From positions 12,895 to 76,894 of the forward strand of contig DATJSN010000045.1 in assembly GCA_035504095.1 (NCBI GenBank): a stretch of DNA of 64,000 nucleotides, written 5' to 3'. Shown piece by piece: positions 53,219 through 61,224 of the stretch. Made by a program: the position numbers and the translations under genes. Position 1 is the stretch's first letter, and each line of letters starts with the position of its first letter. The DNA comes from DATJSN01 sp035504095. GTDB lineage: Bacteria > Planctomycetota > Phycisphaerae > WQYP01. The notes under the pieces are model-generated. The model saw nothing but the letters and a program-made list of their open reading frames with translations, had not been told where the DNA came from and did not search any database.

Positions 53219-54547
53219 ATGACGTTTCACGAGGCACGTGCTGACGGTGAATATTCCGCTCAAGGCAATAAATACCCCGGGGGTTTGGCCGCTGTTGCCG
53301 TTATCCACGAAATCTTTGGAAATATTAAACCACGTGACTTCTCGGTAGTGTTTTGGGACGGTTCGGTCTGGGAGGCGGAAACCCATCAGGCCAGATTCCG
53401 GCTGATTTTTCGAGCGCCCGAAGTAGTCAGGTCCATGTTCTTGCAGCCCAGTTCTCTCACATTCGGCGAGGCCTACGTTTTTGGAGACTTTGATGTAGAT
53501 GGCTCTTTGCGAGAAGTCTTCCCTTTGGCGGACCGGCTTTTCGAATGGAAACCTGAGGTTTTACAACGCGTACGACTGGCGAGATTATTGCTTGCGATTC
53601 CAAGTTCTTCCAATCGTACGATACCTGGACGAGTGTGGAAACCCGAGAGTCTGTTCTTAGGCCGGCGGTCTCGCCATCGTACTCAGCAGGCAATTGCCTT
53701 CCATTACGATCTGCCAGTGGAGTTCTGGCGCCTTTGGCTCGATCCGCGGATGGTGTACAGTTGTGCTTATTTTCAAACACTTCAAACATCATTACAAGAG
53801 GCGCAAGAGCGGAAGCTCGACTACATCTGCAGAAAGCTGGAACTCCAACCGGGAGATCGCCTTCTTGATATGGGCTGTGGATGGGGAAGTCTCATTGAGT
53901 ATGCCGCGCAGCATTACGACATTGTTGCCCATGGCGTAACTTTAAGTGAGCAGCAGGCCAAGTTCGCTGCAATGCGCCTCCGGGAAGCAGGTCTGAGCGA
54001 CCGGGTAAAAGTCGAGGTCATGAACTTCCTGGATGTGGACGGGGTCTATGACAAAATTGCCAGTGTGGGCTCGGTGGAACACGTCCCGGAAGCGGCTCTA
54101 TCAAGCTATTTTTGCAGAGCTTTCCATCTCCTGCGTCCCGGCGGGTTGTTCCTGAATCACGGAATCACCCGGTTTCCAACGCTTCCCATTGAATCGGGGA
54201 CATCTTTTCTCGATCGTTACGTTTTTCCCGATTACCATTTAGCGACAATTGCCGAAACAATTGAGCAGGCGGAGGTGGCCGGCTTTGATATTCTGGATGT
54301 TGAAAATCTTCGCGAACATTACGCCCTGACGCTGCAGTATTGGTACGACCGATTGCGGGCAAACCGTGAGCAAATAACCACAATCATAGGTATAGAAGGA
54401 TATCGTGTTTTTGAGCTTTGTTTATTGGGTAGCGAACACGAATTCCGCCGTGGCCTCATGGGGCTGCATCAAACGCTATTGAGAAAACCTTCAAACGAAT
54501 ATTCTAGGGCACCGGTGACCCGTGAGCATTGGTATACGAAAACTTGA
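53219..54547 (+). CDS. Cyclopropane-fatty-acyl-phospholipid synthase-like methyltransferase
   Basis: 442 aa. After a less conserved N-terminal part (residues 1-180, FGEAYVFGDFDVDGSL), the CFA-synthase core is clear: QQAIAFHYDLPVEFWRLWLDPRMVYSCAYF, SAM motif LLDMGCGWGSLIEYAAQHY, GVTLSEQQ, SVGSVEHVPEAALSSYF, HGITRF, FPDYHLATIAETIEQAEVAGF and LRANREQI. It would add methylene bridges to unsaturated lipids at the membrane. ATG at 53219 with CGGAG 6 nt upstream. In the fluoride island it may lower HF leak through the membrane; inference. Confidence 0.9.
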   Translation: MTFHEARADGEYSAQGNKYPGGLAAVAVIHEIFGNIKPRDFSVVFWDGSVWEAETHQARFRLIFRAPEVVRSMFLQPSSLTFGEAYVFGDFDVDGSLREVFPLADRLFEWKPEVLQRVRLARLLLAIPSSSNRTIPGRVWKPESLFLGRRSRHRTQQAIAFHYDLPVEFWRLWLDPRMVYSCAYFQTLQTSLQEAQERKLDYICRKLELQPGDRLLDMGCGWGSLIEYAAQHYDIVAHGVTLSEQQAKFAAMRLREAGLSDRVKVEVMNFLDVDGVYDKIASVGSVEHVPEAALSSYFCRAFHLLRPGGLFLNHGITRFPTLPIESGTSFLDRYVFPDYHLATIAETIEQAEVAGFDILDVENLREHYALTLQYWYDRLRANREQITTIIGIEGYRVFELCLLGSEHEFRRGLMGLHQTLLRKPSNEYSRAPVTREHWYTKT

Positions 54548-54599
54548 ACTGGAATTCGAACTTTCAGCTCGCCTGTGGTGTAATTTGGCAAGCAATATC

Positions 54600-54628
54600 T
54601 TGCATAAATGCTTCCGTTAGAGTAGTTA
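54600..54628 (+). promoter_or_regulatory. Promoter before fluoride riboswitch 2
   Basis: TTGCAT, 17-nt spacer, TAGTTA, ending about 10 nt before the aptamer. Moderate match. Confidence 0.45.
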
Positions 54629-54637
54629 TTTGTAAAA

Positions 54638-54695
54638 GGCAATGGAGTTTGCCTTCCCACAACGGGAAAACCGCCTTCAGGCTGATGACTCCTAC
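54638..54695 (+). ncRNA. Fluoride riboswitch 2 (crcB motif)
   Basis: GGCAATGGAGTTTGCC, an added TTCCC/GGGAA hairpin, AACCGCC, and GGCTGATGACTCCTAC. It lies directly before crcB. The 3' edge doubles as the 5' arm of a terminator, so fluoride binding should prevent termination (genetic ON switch). Confidence 0.96.
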
Positions 54696-54725
54696 TGAGC
54701 CTGTGTGGTATCAGTAGGATTTTTT
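54690..54725 (+). terminator. Riboswitch-controlled intrinsic terminator
   Basis: TCCTACTGA (54690-54698) pairs perfectly with TCAGTAGGA (54711-54719), followed by six T just before the crcB ATG. The AGGA in the 3' arm is also the likely ribosome-binding site, so translation may be blocked as well. Confidence 0.9.
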
Positions 54726-55124
54726 ATGTTCTTATATCTTCTCGTCGCCATCGGCAGCGCCTTGGGAGGCGTTTCTCGTTTCTGGTTTTCCGGTCTCATC
54801 GCCAATCGCTTCGGTCAGTCGTTTCCTTGGGGCACGCTTTTTGTTAATGTCACAGGCTCATTTATCATCGGTCTATTTGCAACTCTGACGGCTCCGGAGG
54901 GAAGGTGGCTGGTTGGTCCGTCGGGACGCAATTTTTTTATGACTGGTTTCTGCGGTGGTTACACCACATTTTCTTCATTTAGCCTGCAAACCCTTAGCTT
55001 GGCTCAAGATGAGGAATGGCTTTACGCCGGTGGCAATGCCGTGTTGAATTTGGTGCTGTGTCTCCTGGCCGTCTGGCTGGGATACGTGATGGCGAAGATT
55101 ATCAACCCAATGAAAGGAGCCTAA
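54726..55124 (+). CDS. crcB: Fluoride channel CrcB (Fluc)
   Basis: 132-aa membrane protein with four helices, dimeric F- channel that lets fluoride leave the cell. Signatures: IGSALGGVSRFW, PWGTLFVNVTGSFIIGLF (the conserved Asn), GFCGGYTTFSSFSLQT (TTFS with the Phe-box region), and a last helix VLNLVLCLLAVWLGYV. ATG at 54726 directly after the terminator T-run. Cotranscribed with DUF190 (2 nt later). Confidence 0.97.
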   Translation: MFLYLLVAIGSALGGVSRFWFSGLIANRFGQSFPWGTLFVNVTGSFIIGLFATLTAPEGRWLVGPSGRNFFMTGFCGGYTTFSSFSLQTLSLAQDEEWLYAGGNAVLNLVLCLLAVWLGYVMAKIINPMKGA

Positions 55125-55126
55125 TC

Positions 55127-55495
55127 TTGCATCTACCTCACGATGCCGTGTTGTTGCGGATCTTCATTGGTGAAAGCGATCGCTGGCACAGCAAACCGCT
55201 TTATGAAGCCATTGTTTTAAAAGCCCGCGAAATGCATCTGGCCGGCGCGACGGTATTGCGTGGTCCAATGGGTTTTGGAAAATCCAGCCGTCTGCATACG
55301 GCAAAAATTCTTCGGCTTTCCTATGATTTGCCGTTGGTTATTGAAATTGTAGACGCCGAGGAAAAGATCAACTCCTTTTTGCCGCTGCTCGATGAAATGA
55401 TGGATGGGAAAGGTGGACTGGTCACACTCGAAAAAGTCCGGGTCATCGATTATCGCGGCGACGCAAATAACGCAATAGGCGCGCCAAAACCATAA
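55127..55495 (+). CDS. DUF190 protein (CrcB partner)
   Basis: 122 aa: LLRIFIGESDRWHSKPLYEAIVLKAREMHLAGATVLRGPMGFGKSSRLHTAK, PLVIEIVDAEEKINSFLPLLDEMM, GGLVTLEKVRVIDY are diagnostic for DUF190 (GlnB-like fold). DUF190 genes often accompany crcB; possible sensor or channel modulator. TTG start with GGAG 7 nt upstream, 2 nt after the crcB stop. Confidence 0.93.
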   Translation: MHLPHDAVLLRIFIGESDRWHSKPLYEAIVLKAREMHLAGATVLRGPMGFGKSSRLHTAKILRLSYDLPLVIEIVDAEEKINSFLPLLDEMMDGKGGLVTLEKVRVIDYRGDANNAIGAPKP

Positions 55496-55539
55496 AAGGC
55501 TCATGATTCAGATGTTGATGGTCAACTTGGCCGCTTGAT

Positions 55540-57291
55540 ATGGATCGTTCCGTTCTCAAAACATACGTCAGGGATAAACAGGCGGTGGCACGCTATGTCC
55601 GAGCCATTGAACACCACCTCAAGCAGCTTGACGCCCAAGATGATGCCGCTGTCTGCCATGAACTGATGGTGAAACTGGCTGAAGATCGCTTTACTCTGGC
55701 GGTTGTCGGTCAGTTCAAGCGAGGCAAAAGCTCGATACTCAATGCCATAATCGGGCGGGAAATTTTGCCGACCGGTGTCCTTCCTCTCACTTCCGTCATT
55801 ACCATCCTGCGTTTTGGGCCGAAAGAACGACTGATGATTTCCCGCCAAGGTTGGTCCATGGAGGAAGAGGCACCCGTCTCGGCATTACAGCAGTATGTGA
55901 CTGAAGAAGGCAATTCGGGAAACCGTCAGGGCATAAAGGCGGTGCATGTTGAGTTTCCCTCCCCTTTTTTACGGGGCGGATTGGAATTGGTGGATACGCC
56001 AGGAATAGGCTCAGCCATTGAAGCCAATACGGCCACCACTTACGCCTTCGTTCCACAATGTGATGCCATCCTGTTTGTAACCAGCGCCGACAGCCCTCTT
56101 GCCGCAGTCGAGTTGAAGTTTCTCGATCTTATCCGCCAATATGTGCGTAAAGTCTTTTTCCTGATCAATAAGATGGATTTGTTGGCCCAGGACCAACAGA
56201 CGGAGGTCCTGCGCTTCATCGCTGATAATCTCTCCCGGCACACGGGCATATCACAAGTTCAACTCTTTCCTATGTCGTCACGCCTCGCACTGACGGCAAA
56301 AATGGCCTACGACACGCTGGGCCTTGCTCAGAGCGGATTACCAGCCCTGGAGGCCTCCTTGGCTCAATTTCTGATCACCCAGCGGAGTGCAACTTTCCTG
56401 GCTGCAATCCTGGATCGAGCCGAGGGTTTATTGACACCGGAGCGGCAACCAGAGTTTAGCGAGCTCCGATCTTCTATTAAAGAGTTACGGAATCAGCTTC
56501 TCACTCCGTTGGGCGACACCCTCTTAACTCCCTTATCTCAGCCGGTCACGGATCAGGTGCGATCATCCTTAAGGTTGCCGATCAAATTAATCAGGTCCAT
56601 TTCGATCAAACCAATCCAGGAATCGGATGTGTTAGCGGCCTTAAAGGCTCGGAGTTGCCCTGTCTGCAAATACCTGCACAAAGTCCTATTTGACTTTTTA
56701 TCCAAGTGGCAATATTCGCTCGCCAGCGACGAAGCCGTCCAGAAAGTTTTCGCCGCAGATGGTGGATTCTGTCCCCTGCACACGTGGCAACTTGCCGCTG
56801 TTTCCTCGCCGCAAGGTTTGAGTTTGGGTTACACAGCGCTCTTGGAACATCTGTCGTCCGGCTTGTCGGCAATGGCCGCCCCCGTGGATAATTCAGCTGA
56901 CTTGGTTGCCAAATTTACCCAAGACTCTAAATCCTGCCGCGTCTGCCGCTTGCTCGCGGCTGGCGAACAGGATTGCCTCCGGCGGCTGGCGGAATTGTTG
57001 GCCGTATCAGTCAGCCGTGACATCTATGCTTCGTCACCGGGCTTATGCCTTCCGCATTTGGGAAGGCTTCTTACCGCTATCCATGACGCCGGTATCCGCC
57101 ACCTTCTTTTAAATGCGGCGGCCCAACGGTTGGATGACTTGGTCGAGGATTTGCAGAGCTTTGCCATCAAGAACGACGCCACACGGCGATACCTGCAAAA
57201 CAGCGATGAAACCGCTGCCTATTTACGTGGGCTCATCCAGATAGCGGGACTCAAAAGTTTGTGTTTTCCGTGGCGATTCGAAGAGGTATAA
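55540..57291 (+). CDS. Dynamin-like GTPase fused to two CxxC/CxxH modules
   Basis: 583 aa. N-terminal dynamin-family GTPase: P-loop GQFKRGKS (57-64), switch LPLTS (81-85), DTPG (152-155) and NKMD (210-213). After a helical middle (about 290-365), the C-terminal half has two similar modules of the DUF6062 style: C373xxC376 with C411xxH414, and C466xxC469 with C503xxH506, likely metal sites. I see no membrane helix. It follows DUF190 by 44 nt, so it should be expressed with crcB under fluoride riboswitch 2. Bacterial dynamins remodel or guard membranes; the fused modules are unusual. No clear ribosome-binding site. Confidence 0.85.
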   Translation: MDRSVLKTYVRDKQAVARYVRAIEHHLKQLDAQDDAAVCHELMVKLAEDRFTLAVVGQFKRGKSSILNAIIGREILPTGVLPLTSVITILRFGPKERLMISRQGWSMEEEAPVSALQQYVTEEGNSGNRQGIKAVHVEFPSPFLRGGLELVDTPGIGSAIEANTATTYAFVPQCDAILFVTSADSPLAAVELKFLDLIRQYVRKVFFLINKMDLLAQDQQTEVLRFIADNLSRHTGISQVQLFPMSSRLALTAKMAYDTLGLAQSGLPALEASLAQFLITQRSATFLAAILDRAEGLLTPERQPEFSELRSSIKELRNQLLTPLGDTLLTPLSQPVTDQVRSSLRLPIKLIRSISIKPIQESDVLAALKARSCPVCKYLHKVLFDFLSKWQYSLASDEAVQKVFAADGGFCPLHTWQLAAVSSPQGLSLGYTALLEHLSSGLSAMAAPVDNSADLVAKFTQDSKSCRVCRLLAAGEQDCLRRLAELLAVSVSRDIYASSPGLCLPHLGRLLTAIHDAGIRHLLLNAAAQRLDDLVEDLQSFAIKNDATRRYLQNSDETAAYLRGLIQIAGLKSLCFPWRFEEV

Positions 57292-57303
57292 TATAATAGT
57301 TAG

Positions 57304-57354
57304 GTAGGGATGGAGTCCCCCCGTAATTGCCATTGTGGCTGATGACTCCTGCTG
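57304..57354 (+). ncRNA. Fluoride riboswitch 3 (crcB motif)
   Basis: TAGGGATGGAGTCCCCC, then TTGCC, then GGCTGATGACTCCTGC. TATAAT just upstream at about 57287 is a possible -10 inside the end of the dynamin gene. GACTCCTGCTG (57344-57354) can pair with CAGCGGGGTGAGTC (57377-57390), which holds the ribosome-binding site and abuts the ATG at 57391, so control is probably translational. Confidence 0.92.
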
Positions 57355-57390
57355 TACAAGTCCATATAGTCTCTTGCAGCGGGGTGAGTC

Positions 57391-57660
57391 ATGGGTATTT
57401 TTGGTCCCACTGGTTTCGATGGCGGTTTTGGTGGAACAGGCGACGCTCAGGATGTCCGGATGCAGGAGGCTAGGATTGCCCTGCTCCGGGTTCTGGAATT
57501 CACCCGTCATTCAATTAACGACGTAATTAATGATCCATTCGCCAGATTTCGGGTTCTCTACTTCTATAAGGTTGATCGCTTCGTCGACTCATATCTAAAA
57601 GAAAAAGAGCGGGAACAATTCGCCAAAGAAGAAGCGAACGCAAGAGTCCTCACACTATGA
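57391..57660 (+). CDS. Small fluoride-switch-controlled protein, unknown
   Basis: 89 aa, with its own fluoride riboswitch. A Gly/Phe-rich N-terminus (MGIFGPTGFDGGFGGTGDAQ) is followed by a charged helical part (EARIALLRVLEFTRHSINDVINDPFARF, then YLKEKEREQFAKEEANA). No cysteine, no membrane helix. I do not recognise it. Ribosome-binding site GGGGTGA lies in the switching stem. Confidence 0.75.
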   Translation: MGIFGPTGFDGGFGGTGDAQDVRMQEARIALLRVLEFTRHSINDVINDPFARFRVLYFYKVDRFVDSYLKEKEREQFAKEEANARVLTL

Positions 57661-57766
57661 GCGACTTAAACCTTAACGTTGCCTTTGTGCTGTAGGCCAT
57701 ACGCTGGCATTGGTGATAGGACTGCCCGAATAGTGGTATTCATCTCAAAGGATGATAAAATTTACT

Positions 57767-57833
57767 CAGGCAATGGAGTTTGCCTGGCCTCGACAACTAG
57801 AGGCGAAACGCCCTCCGGCTGATGACTCCTACC
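57767..57833 (+). ncRNA. Fluoride riboswitch 4 (crcB motif)
   Basis: AGGCAATGGAGTTTGCC, an added GCCTC/GAGGC hairpin, AAACGCC, and GGCTGATGACTCCTACC. TAAAAT at 57756-57761 may be a -10. GACTCCTACCG (57824-57834) pairs with CGGTAGCGAGTC (57850-57861), directly before an ATG. Controls the two MutS-like genes. Confidence 0.95.
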
Positions 57834-57861
57834 GAAAAGGAATTGGAATCGGTAGCGAGTC

Positions 57862-57876
57862 ATGCAAACGAAATGA
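57862..57876 (+). CDS. Four-codon leader frame
   Basis: ATG CAA ACG AAA TGA: begins right after the switching stem (GAGTC-ATG, the same place where the real start lies after riboswitch 3) and its stop overlaps the start of the MutS-like gene (ATGA). It could couple translation of that gene to the riboswitch. Only sequence layout supports it. Confidence 0.4.
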   Translation: MQTK

Positions 57877-59408
57877 GCTTTCGCAGTATCCTATTCGAAG
57901 AATCGGGCGACAGAAACAGCCAAGAATTACTTGAGCCGCCCCCATTTTTTCATGACTTGAATCTTGACCAGATAGTGGATTCCATTACGTCCGGCAGAGA
58001 GGAATACAATCTCAAGCCGTTTTTTTATAACCGTCTAACTGATCTCGCGGGGATCGTGTATCGCCAACAAATCATGCGAGACCTCGAAAACAAATCGCTA
58101 TTCGAAAGTATCAAATCCTTCTCTGGACAGATGCGAGTCATGCGCGGACATCTCACCGCCGCGGAAAATCGATACTACAAATATTCAAAGGAACGATGGT
58201 TCCTTGATGCAGTGGAAATCTATTGTGAAGCCGTAAAGAACTTGCTTGATGATCTGAACCGGGTCGGTCTAAATTCGCGCGGTATGCTGGCTTTCCGGGA
58301 GTATTTGGCGCAGTATGCCGAATCCAGCCGTTTCAAAACGCTCTTACTGGAAGCGAAAAAATTAAAATCAGACTTGTCGGCCATTAAATATTCTCTACTA
58401 ATTAATGGCAACAGAATCTCCGTGCGCAACTATGAATCCGAAATCGATTACAGCATGATCGTTGAAAAAACATTCTCAAAATTTAAACAGGGTGCGGCTA
58501 AGGATTATGACGTCAAATTATCGACTCACTCAGGCATGGGCCATGTCGAAGCAAAAATATTGGATCTGGTCGCGCAGTTGAATCCCGATATATTTCAGGC
58601 ACTCGACGATTATTGCGCAAAGAATAAAGGTCATCTCGATGAAACAGTCATAAATTTTGACCGTGAGATTCAGTTCTACCTTGCCTATATGGACTATATG
58701 CAAACATTTGATCGCGCTGGACTTAAATTCTGTTATCCGCAAATTTCAGACACGGACAAGAACATTAGCAACTGCAACGGCTTCGATCTGGCGCTGGCTA
58801 TCAAGCTCATCCGCGAAAACAGAACTGTCGTTTGCAATAATTTTTTTCTGACTAACATGGAACGGATTTTCGTCATTACTGGACCGAACCAGGGTGGCAA
58901 GACGACTTTCGCCCGCAGTTTCGGACAACTGCACTATCTGGCGAGCCTGGGTTGCACCGTCCCCGGCACGGAGGCACGGCTCTTTCTCTTCGATCAGTTC
59001 TTTACGCATTTTGAACGTCAGGAGGACATCACGAATCTGCGCGGCAAATTGCAGGATGATCTGTTCAGGATTCATCAGATTCTCACCCAGGCCACACCAA
59101 AAAGTATCGTCATCATTAATGAAATTTTCTCTTCTACGAGTGTGAAAGATGGGGTTTACCTTGGCAGACGGGTTTTGGAGAACCTATTGCAACTCGATTT
59201 ACTGTGTGTTTGCGTGACTTTTCTGGATGAACTCTCTTGCTTAAGCGAAAAAGTCGTCAGCCTTGTTGCTGCGGTCGTACCGGATAATCCTACGCTTCGA
59301 ACCTACCGGATTGAAAGAAGGCCGGCCGACGGACTTGCCTACGCCCTGGCACTGGCCGAGAAACACCGGCTTACTTATGACCGCCTGAGGGAAAGGCTAA
59401 GGCCATGA
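57873..59408 (+). CDS. MutS-like ATPase 1
   Basis: 511 aa. Helical core domain, then a MutS-type ABC ATPase at the C-terminus: Walker A GPNQGGKTTFAR (337-345), signature area ERQEDITNLRGKLQDDLFRIHQIL, Walker B IVIINEIFSSTS and the FLDEL segment. No mismatch-recognition domain I and no Smr domain, so it is not MutS1 or MutS2. The Walker B Asp is Asn (N416-E417). ATG at 57873 is chosen; in-frame ATG at 57822 lies inside the riboswitch. Role unknown; probably pairs with the next gene's product. Confidence 0.85.
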   Translation: MSFRSILFEESGDRNSQELLEPPPFFHDLNLDQIVDSITSGREEYNLKPFFYNRLTDLAGIVYRQQIMRDLENKSLFESIKSFSGQMRVMRGHLTAAENRYYKYSKERWFLDAVEIYCEAVKNLLDDLNRVGLNSRGMLAFREYLAQYAESSRFKTLLLEAKKLKSDLSAIKYSLLINGNRISVRNYESEIDYSMIVEKTFSKFKQGAAKDYDVKLSTHSGMGHVEAKILDLVAQLNPDIFQALDDYCAKNKGHLDETVINFDREIQFYLAYMDYMQTFDRAGLKFCYPQISDTDKNISNCNGFDLALAIKLIRENRTVVCNNFFLTNMERIFVITGPNQGGKTTFARSFGQLHYLASLGCTVPGTEARLFLFDQFFTHFERQEDITNLRGKLQDDLFRIHQILTQATPKSIVIINEIFSSTSVKDGVYLGRRVLENLLQLDLLCVCVTFLDELSCLSEKVVSLVAAVVPDNPTLRTYRIERRPADGLAYALALAEKHRLTYDRLRERLRP

Positions 59409-60916
59409 AAACGCACCTGATGTACCGCGACCACGATTTCGACTTGCAGCACAAGTTACCGCCGAACGAACGGGAGCTGACACAGGATCTGGAACTGAAC
59501 ATATTGTTCGAAGCTATGGCTTGCGGTGATGAATTTCTGTTCCGAGTGGCGAAACAGGCTGTTTTATCAGGTTTACAAGATGATCTGGAAACAATGCTTT
59601 ACCGTCAGGCGGTACTCCTAGACTGTTTGCATAATGAATCCGTCATAAAGGAAATCTACGCTATCACCGTAGAGGCTATTGAAAGCAAAAGGAAGCGGTG
59701 GCTGGGGATATTCAGTCGTTACCCGAGTGGCATACTGTATGAGTCGGTCGAATGGATGAAAATGTTCGTGGACCTTCTCGGCAAACTCAAGCATATCGCT
59801 GATGTACATGCCGACAAATTTAATTCAGAGGGTTTCACCGCATTTTTTGAGTTAATCAAAGTGGAATTGACGGATGATTATTTTGTCGTCATCAATGATC
59901 ATCTCAAAGAACTCCAATTCCGCGAGGGCGTTCTGATGAGCGCCGAGCTTGGTGAAGGCAATGAAGGAACTAATTACGTGCTGCGCAAATCCCTACGCAA
60001 GAAGCCAAGCTGGATCCAACGTATTTTTTCTCGGAGGCCGCCAGCATATACCTTTCGAATTGATAATCGTGACGAAGCGGGCGCCCAGGCGCTCTCTAAC
60101 TTACGGGACCGGGGGATCAATCTGGTCGCCAAGGCGCTCGCCCAATCAGCAGATCACATTCAGAATTTCTTTGTCATGCTGCGAATAGAACTTGCCTTTT
60201 ATATCGGCTGCGTGAATTTACATCAGCAGCTTGCCCGAATAGGTGTGCCTGTTTGTTTTCCGGTTCCCTTGCCGGCAGGCGCCCATGGACATTCCTGTGG
60301 TGGGCTGCGTGATGTCAACCTCGCGCTTATCACCGGCCAAAGCATCGTCGGCAATGACCTGGACGCCCAAGAGAAGAACCTTGTTATTATCACGGGTGCG
60401 AATCAGGGTGGAAAATCAACCTTCTTGCGCGGCATTGGCGTGGCGCAACTGATGATGCAATGCGGCATGTTTGTTGCGGCTGAATCGTTCAGCGCAGATA
60501 TTTGCCGTGGGCTATTCTCGCATTATAAGCGTGAAGAAGATACTGCCATGAAGAGCGGGAAGTTCGATGAAGAACTTAGCCGGATGAGCGGCATTGCCGA
60601 AGTGATAACACCGAATTCGCTGCTGCTGTTCAACGAATCCTTCGCGGCAACGAATGAAAGGGAAGGCTCCGAAATTGCCCAGCAAATCGTTCGCGCCTTG
60701 TTGGAAGCACGTGTGAAGATTTTCTTTGTGACGCATCTATATGAATTTGCCCACCGTATTTGGGAGGGCAAGATGAATAGCGCCATCTTCCTGCGCGCCG
60801 AAAGAGAAGTCGATGGACGACGAACATTCAAATTGTTTCCGGGTGAGCCTTTACAAACAAGTTTTGGCGCCGACTTGTATGAAGAGATATTCGATGGCCC
60901 TGCACGGCAAACTTAA
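59405..60916 (+). CDS. MutS-like ATPase 2
   Basis: 503 aa, overlapping the previous gene by 4 nt (ATGA). Same design: helical core, then Walker A GANQGGKSTFLRG (331-340), signature SHYKREEDTAMKSGKFDEELSRM, and Walker B SLLLFNESFAATNEREGSEIA with Asn410 in place of Asp and Glu411 kept. The His-switch region is FFVTHLYEFA. Two different subunits with complementary tails suggest a heterodimer. No DNA mismatch domain. Confidence 0.87.
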   Translation: MKTHLMYRDHDFDLQHKLPPNERELTQDLELNILFEAMACGDEFLFRVAKQAVLSGLQDDLETMLYRQAVLLDCLHNESVIKEIYAITVEAIESKRKRWLGIFSRYPSGILYESVEWMKMFVDLLGKLKHIADVHADKFNSEGFTAFFELIKVELTDDYFVVINDHLKELQFREGVLMSAELGEGNEGTNYVLRKSLRKKPSWIQRIFSRRPPAYTFRIDNRDEAGAQALSNLRDRGINLVAKALAQSADHIQNFFVMLRIELAFYIGCVNLHQQLARIGVPVCFPVPLPAGAHGHSCGGLRDVNLALITGQSIVGNDLDAQEKNLVIITGANQGGKSTFLRGIGVAQLMMQCGMFVAAESFSADICRGLFSHYKREEDTAMKSGKFDEELSRMSGIAEVITPNSLLLFNESFAATNEREGSEIAQQIVRALLEARVKIFFVTHLYEFAHRIWEGKMNSAIFLRAEREVDGRRTFKLFPGEPLQTSFGADLYEEIFDGPARQT

Positions 60917-61003
60917 ATAAAAAAGCGGTTTGGCGTCATAATCCGGCAAAGTGCTTATCCATGAGGCAAAAGGCCTACGAAGCTCGTCACATTATAAATC
61001 GCA

Positions 61004-61032
61004 TTGACAAAATGGGTGGACAATAAAATAAT
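61004..61032 (+). promoter_or_regulatory. Promoter before fluoride riboswitch 5
   Basis: TTGACA, 17-nt spacer, AATAAT, ending 24 nt before the aptamer. Confidence 0.6.
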
Positions 61033-61055
61033 GTAGTTTGTTTTGAACCATCGAA

Positions 61056-61113
61056 TGGGGATGGAGTACCCCCATAAACCGTCTCGGTTCACGAGACTGA
61101 TGACTCCTAGCTT
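61056..61113 (+). ncRNA. Fluoride riboswitch 5 (crcB motif)
   Basis: TGGGGATGGAGTACCCCCA, AAACCGTCTCG/CGAGAC stem, CTGATGACTCCTAG. GACTCCTAGCTT (61102-61113) pairs with AAGCTGGGAGTC (61165-61176; 11 of 12), enclosing an AATCTGTGT/ACACGGATT hairpin; a GTG follows at once. Controls the Hyf-like genes. Confidence 0.94.
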
Positions 61114-61224
61114 AATCTGTGTCCCAATGCACACGGATTGCGCGGCCTAAAAAAGCCGCCCATAAAGCTGGGAGTCGTGCTTGAATCAACACGAAAAATC
61201 TTTTGTCCTTCAGGACGGTGCGTA

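Noticed and set aside
57822..57872. ATG at 57822 as start of the first MutS-like protein.
   Set aside because: It lies inside the conserved GATGACTCC of the fluoride aptamer; the added residues are not family-like.
61138..61176. Start of the HyfC-like gene upstream of the GTG at 61177.
   Set aside because: It falls within the switching stem of riboswitch 5; family proteins begin close to the ATG at 61225.
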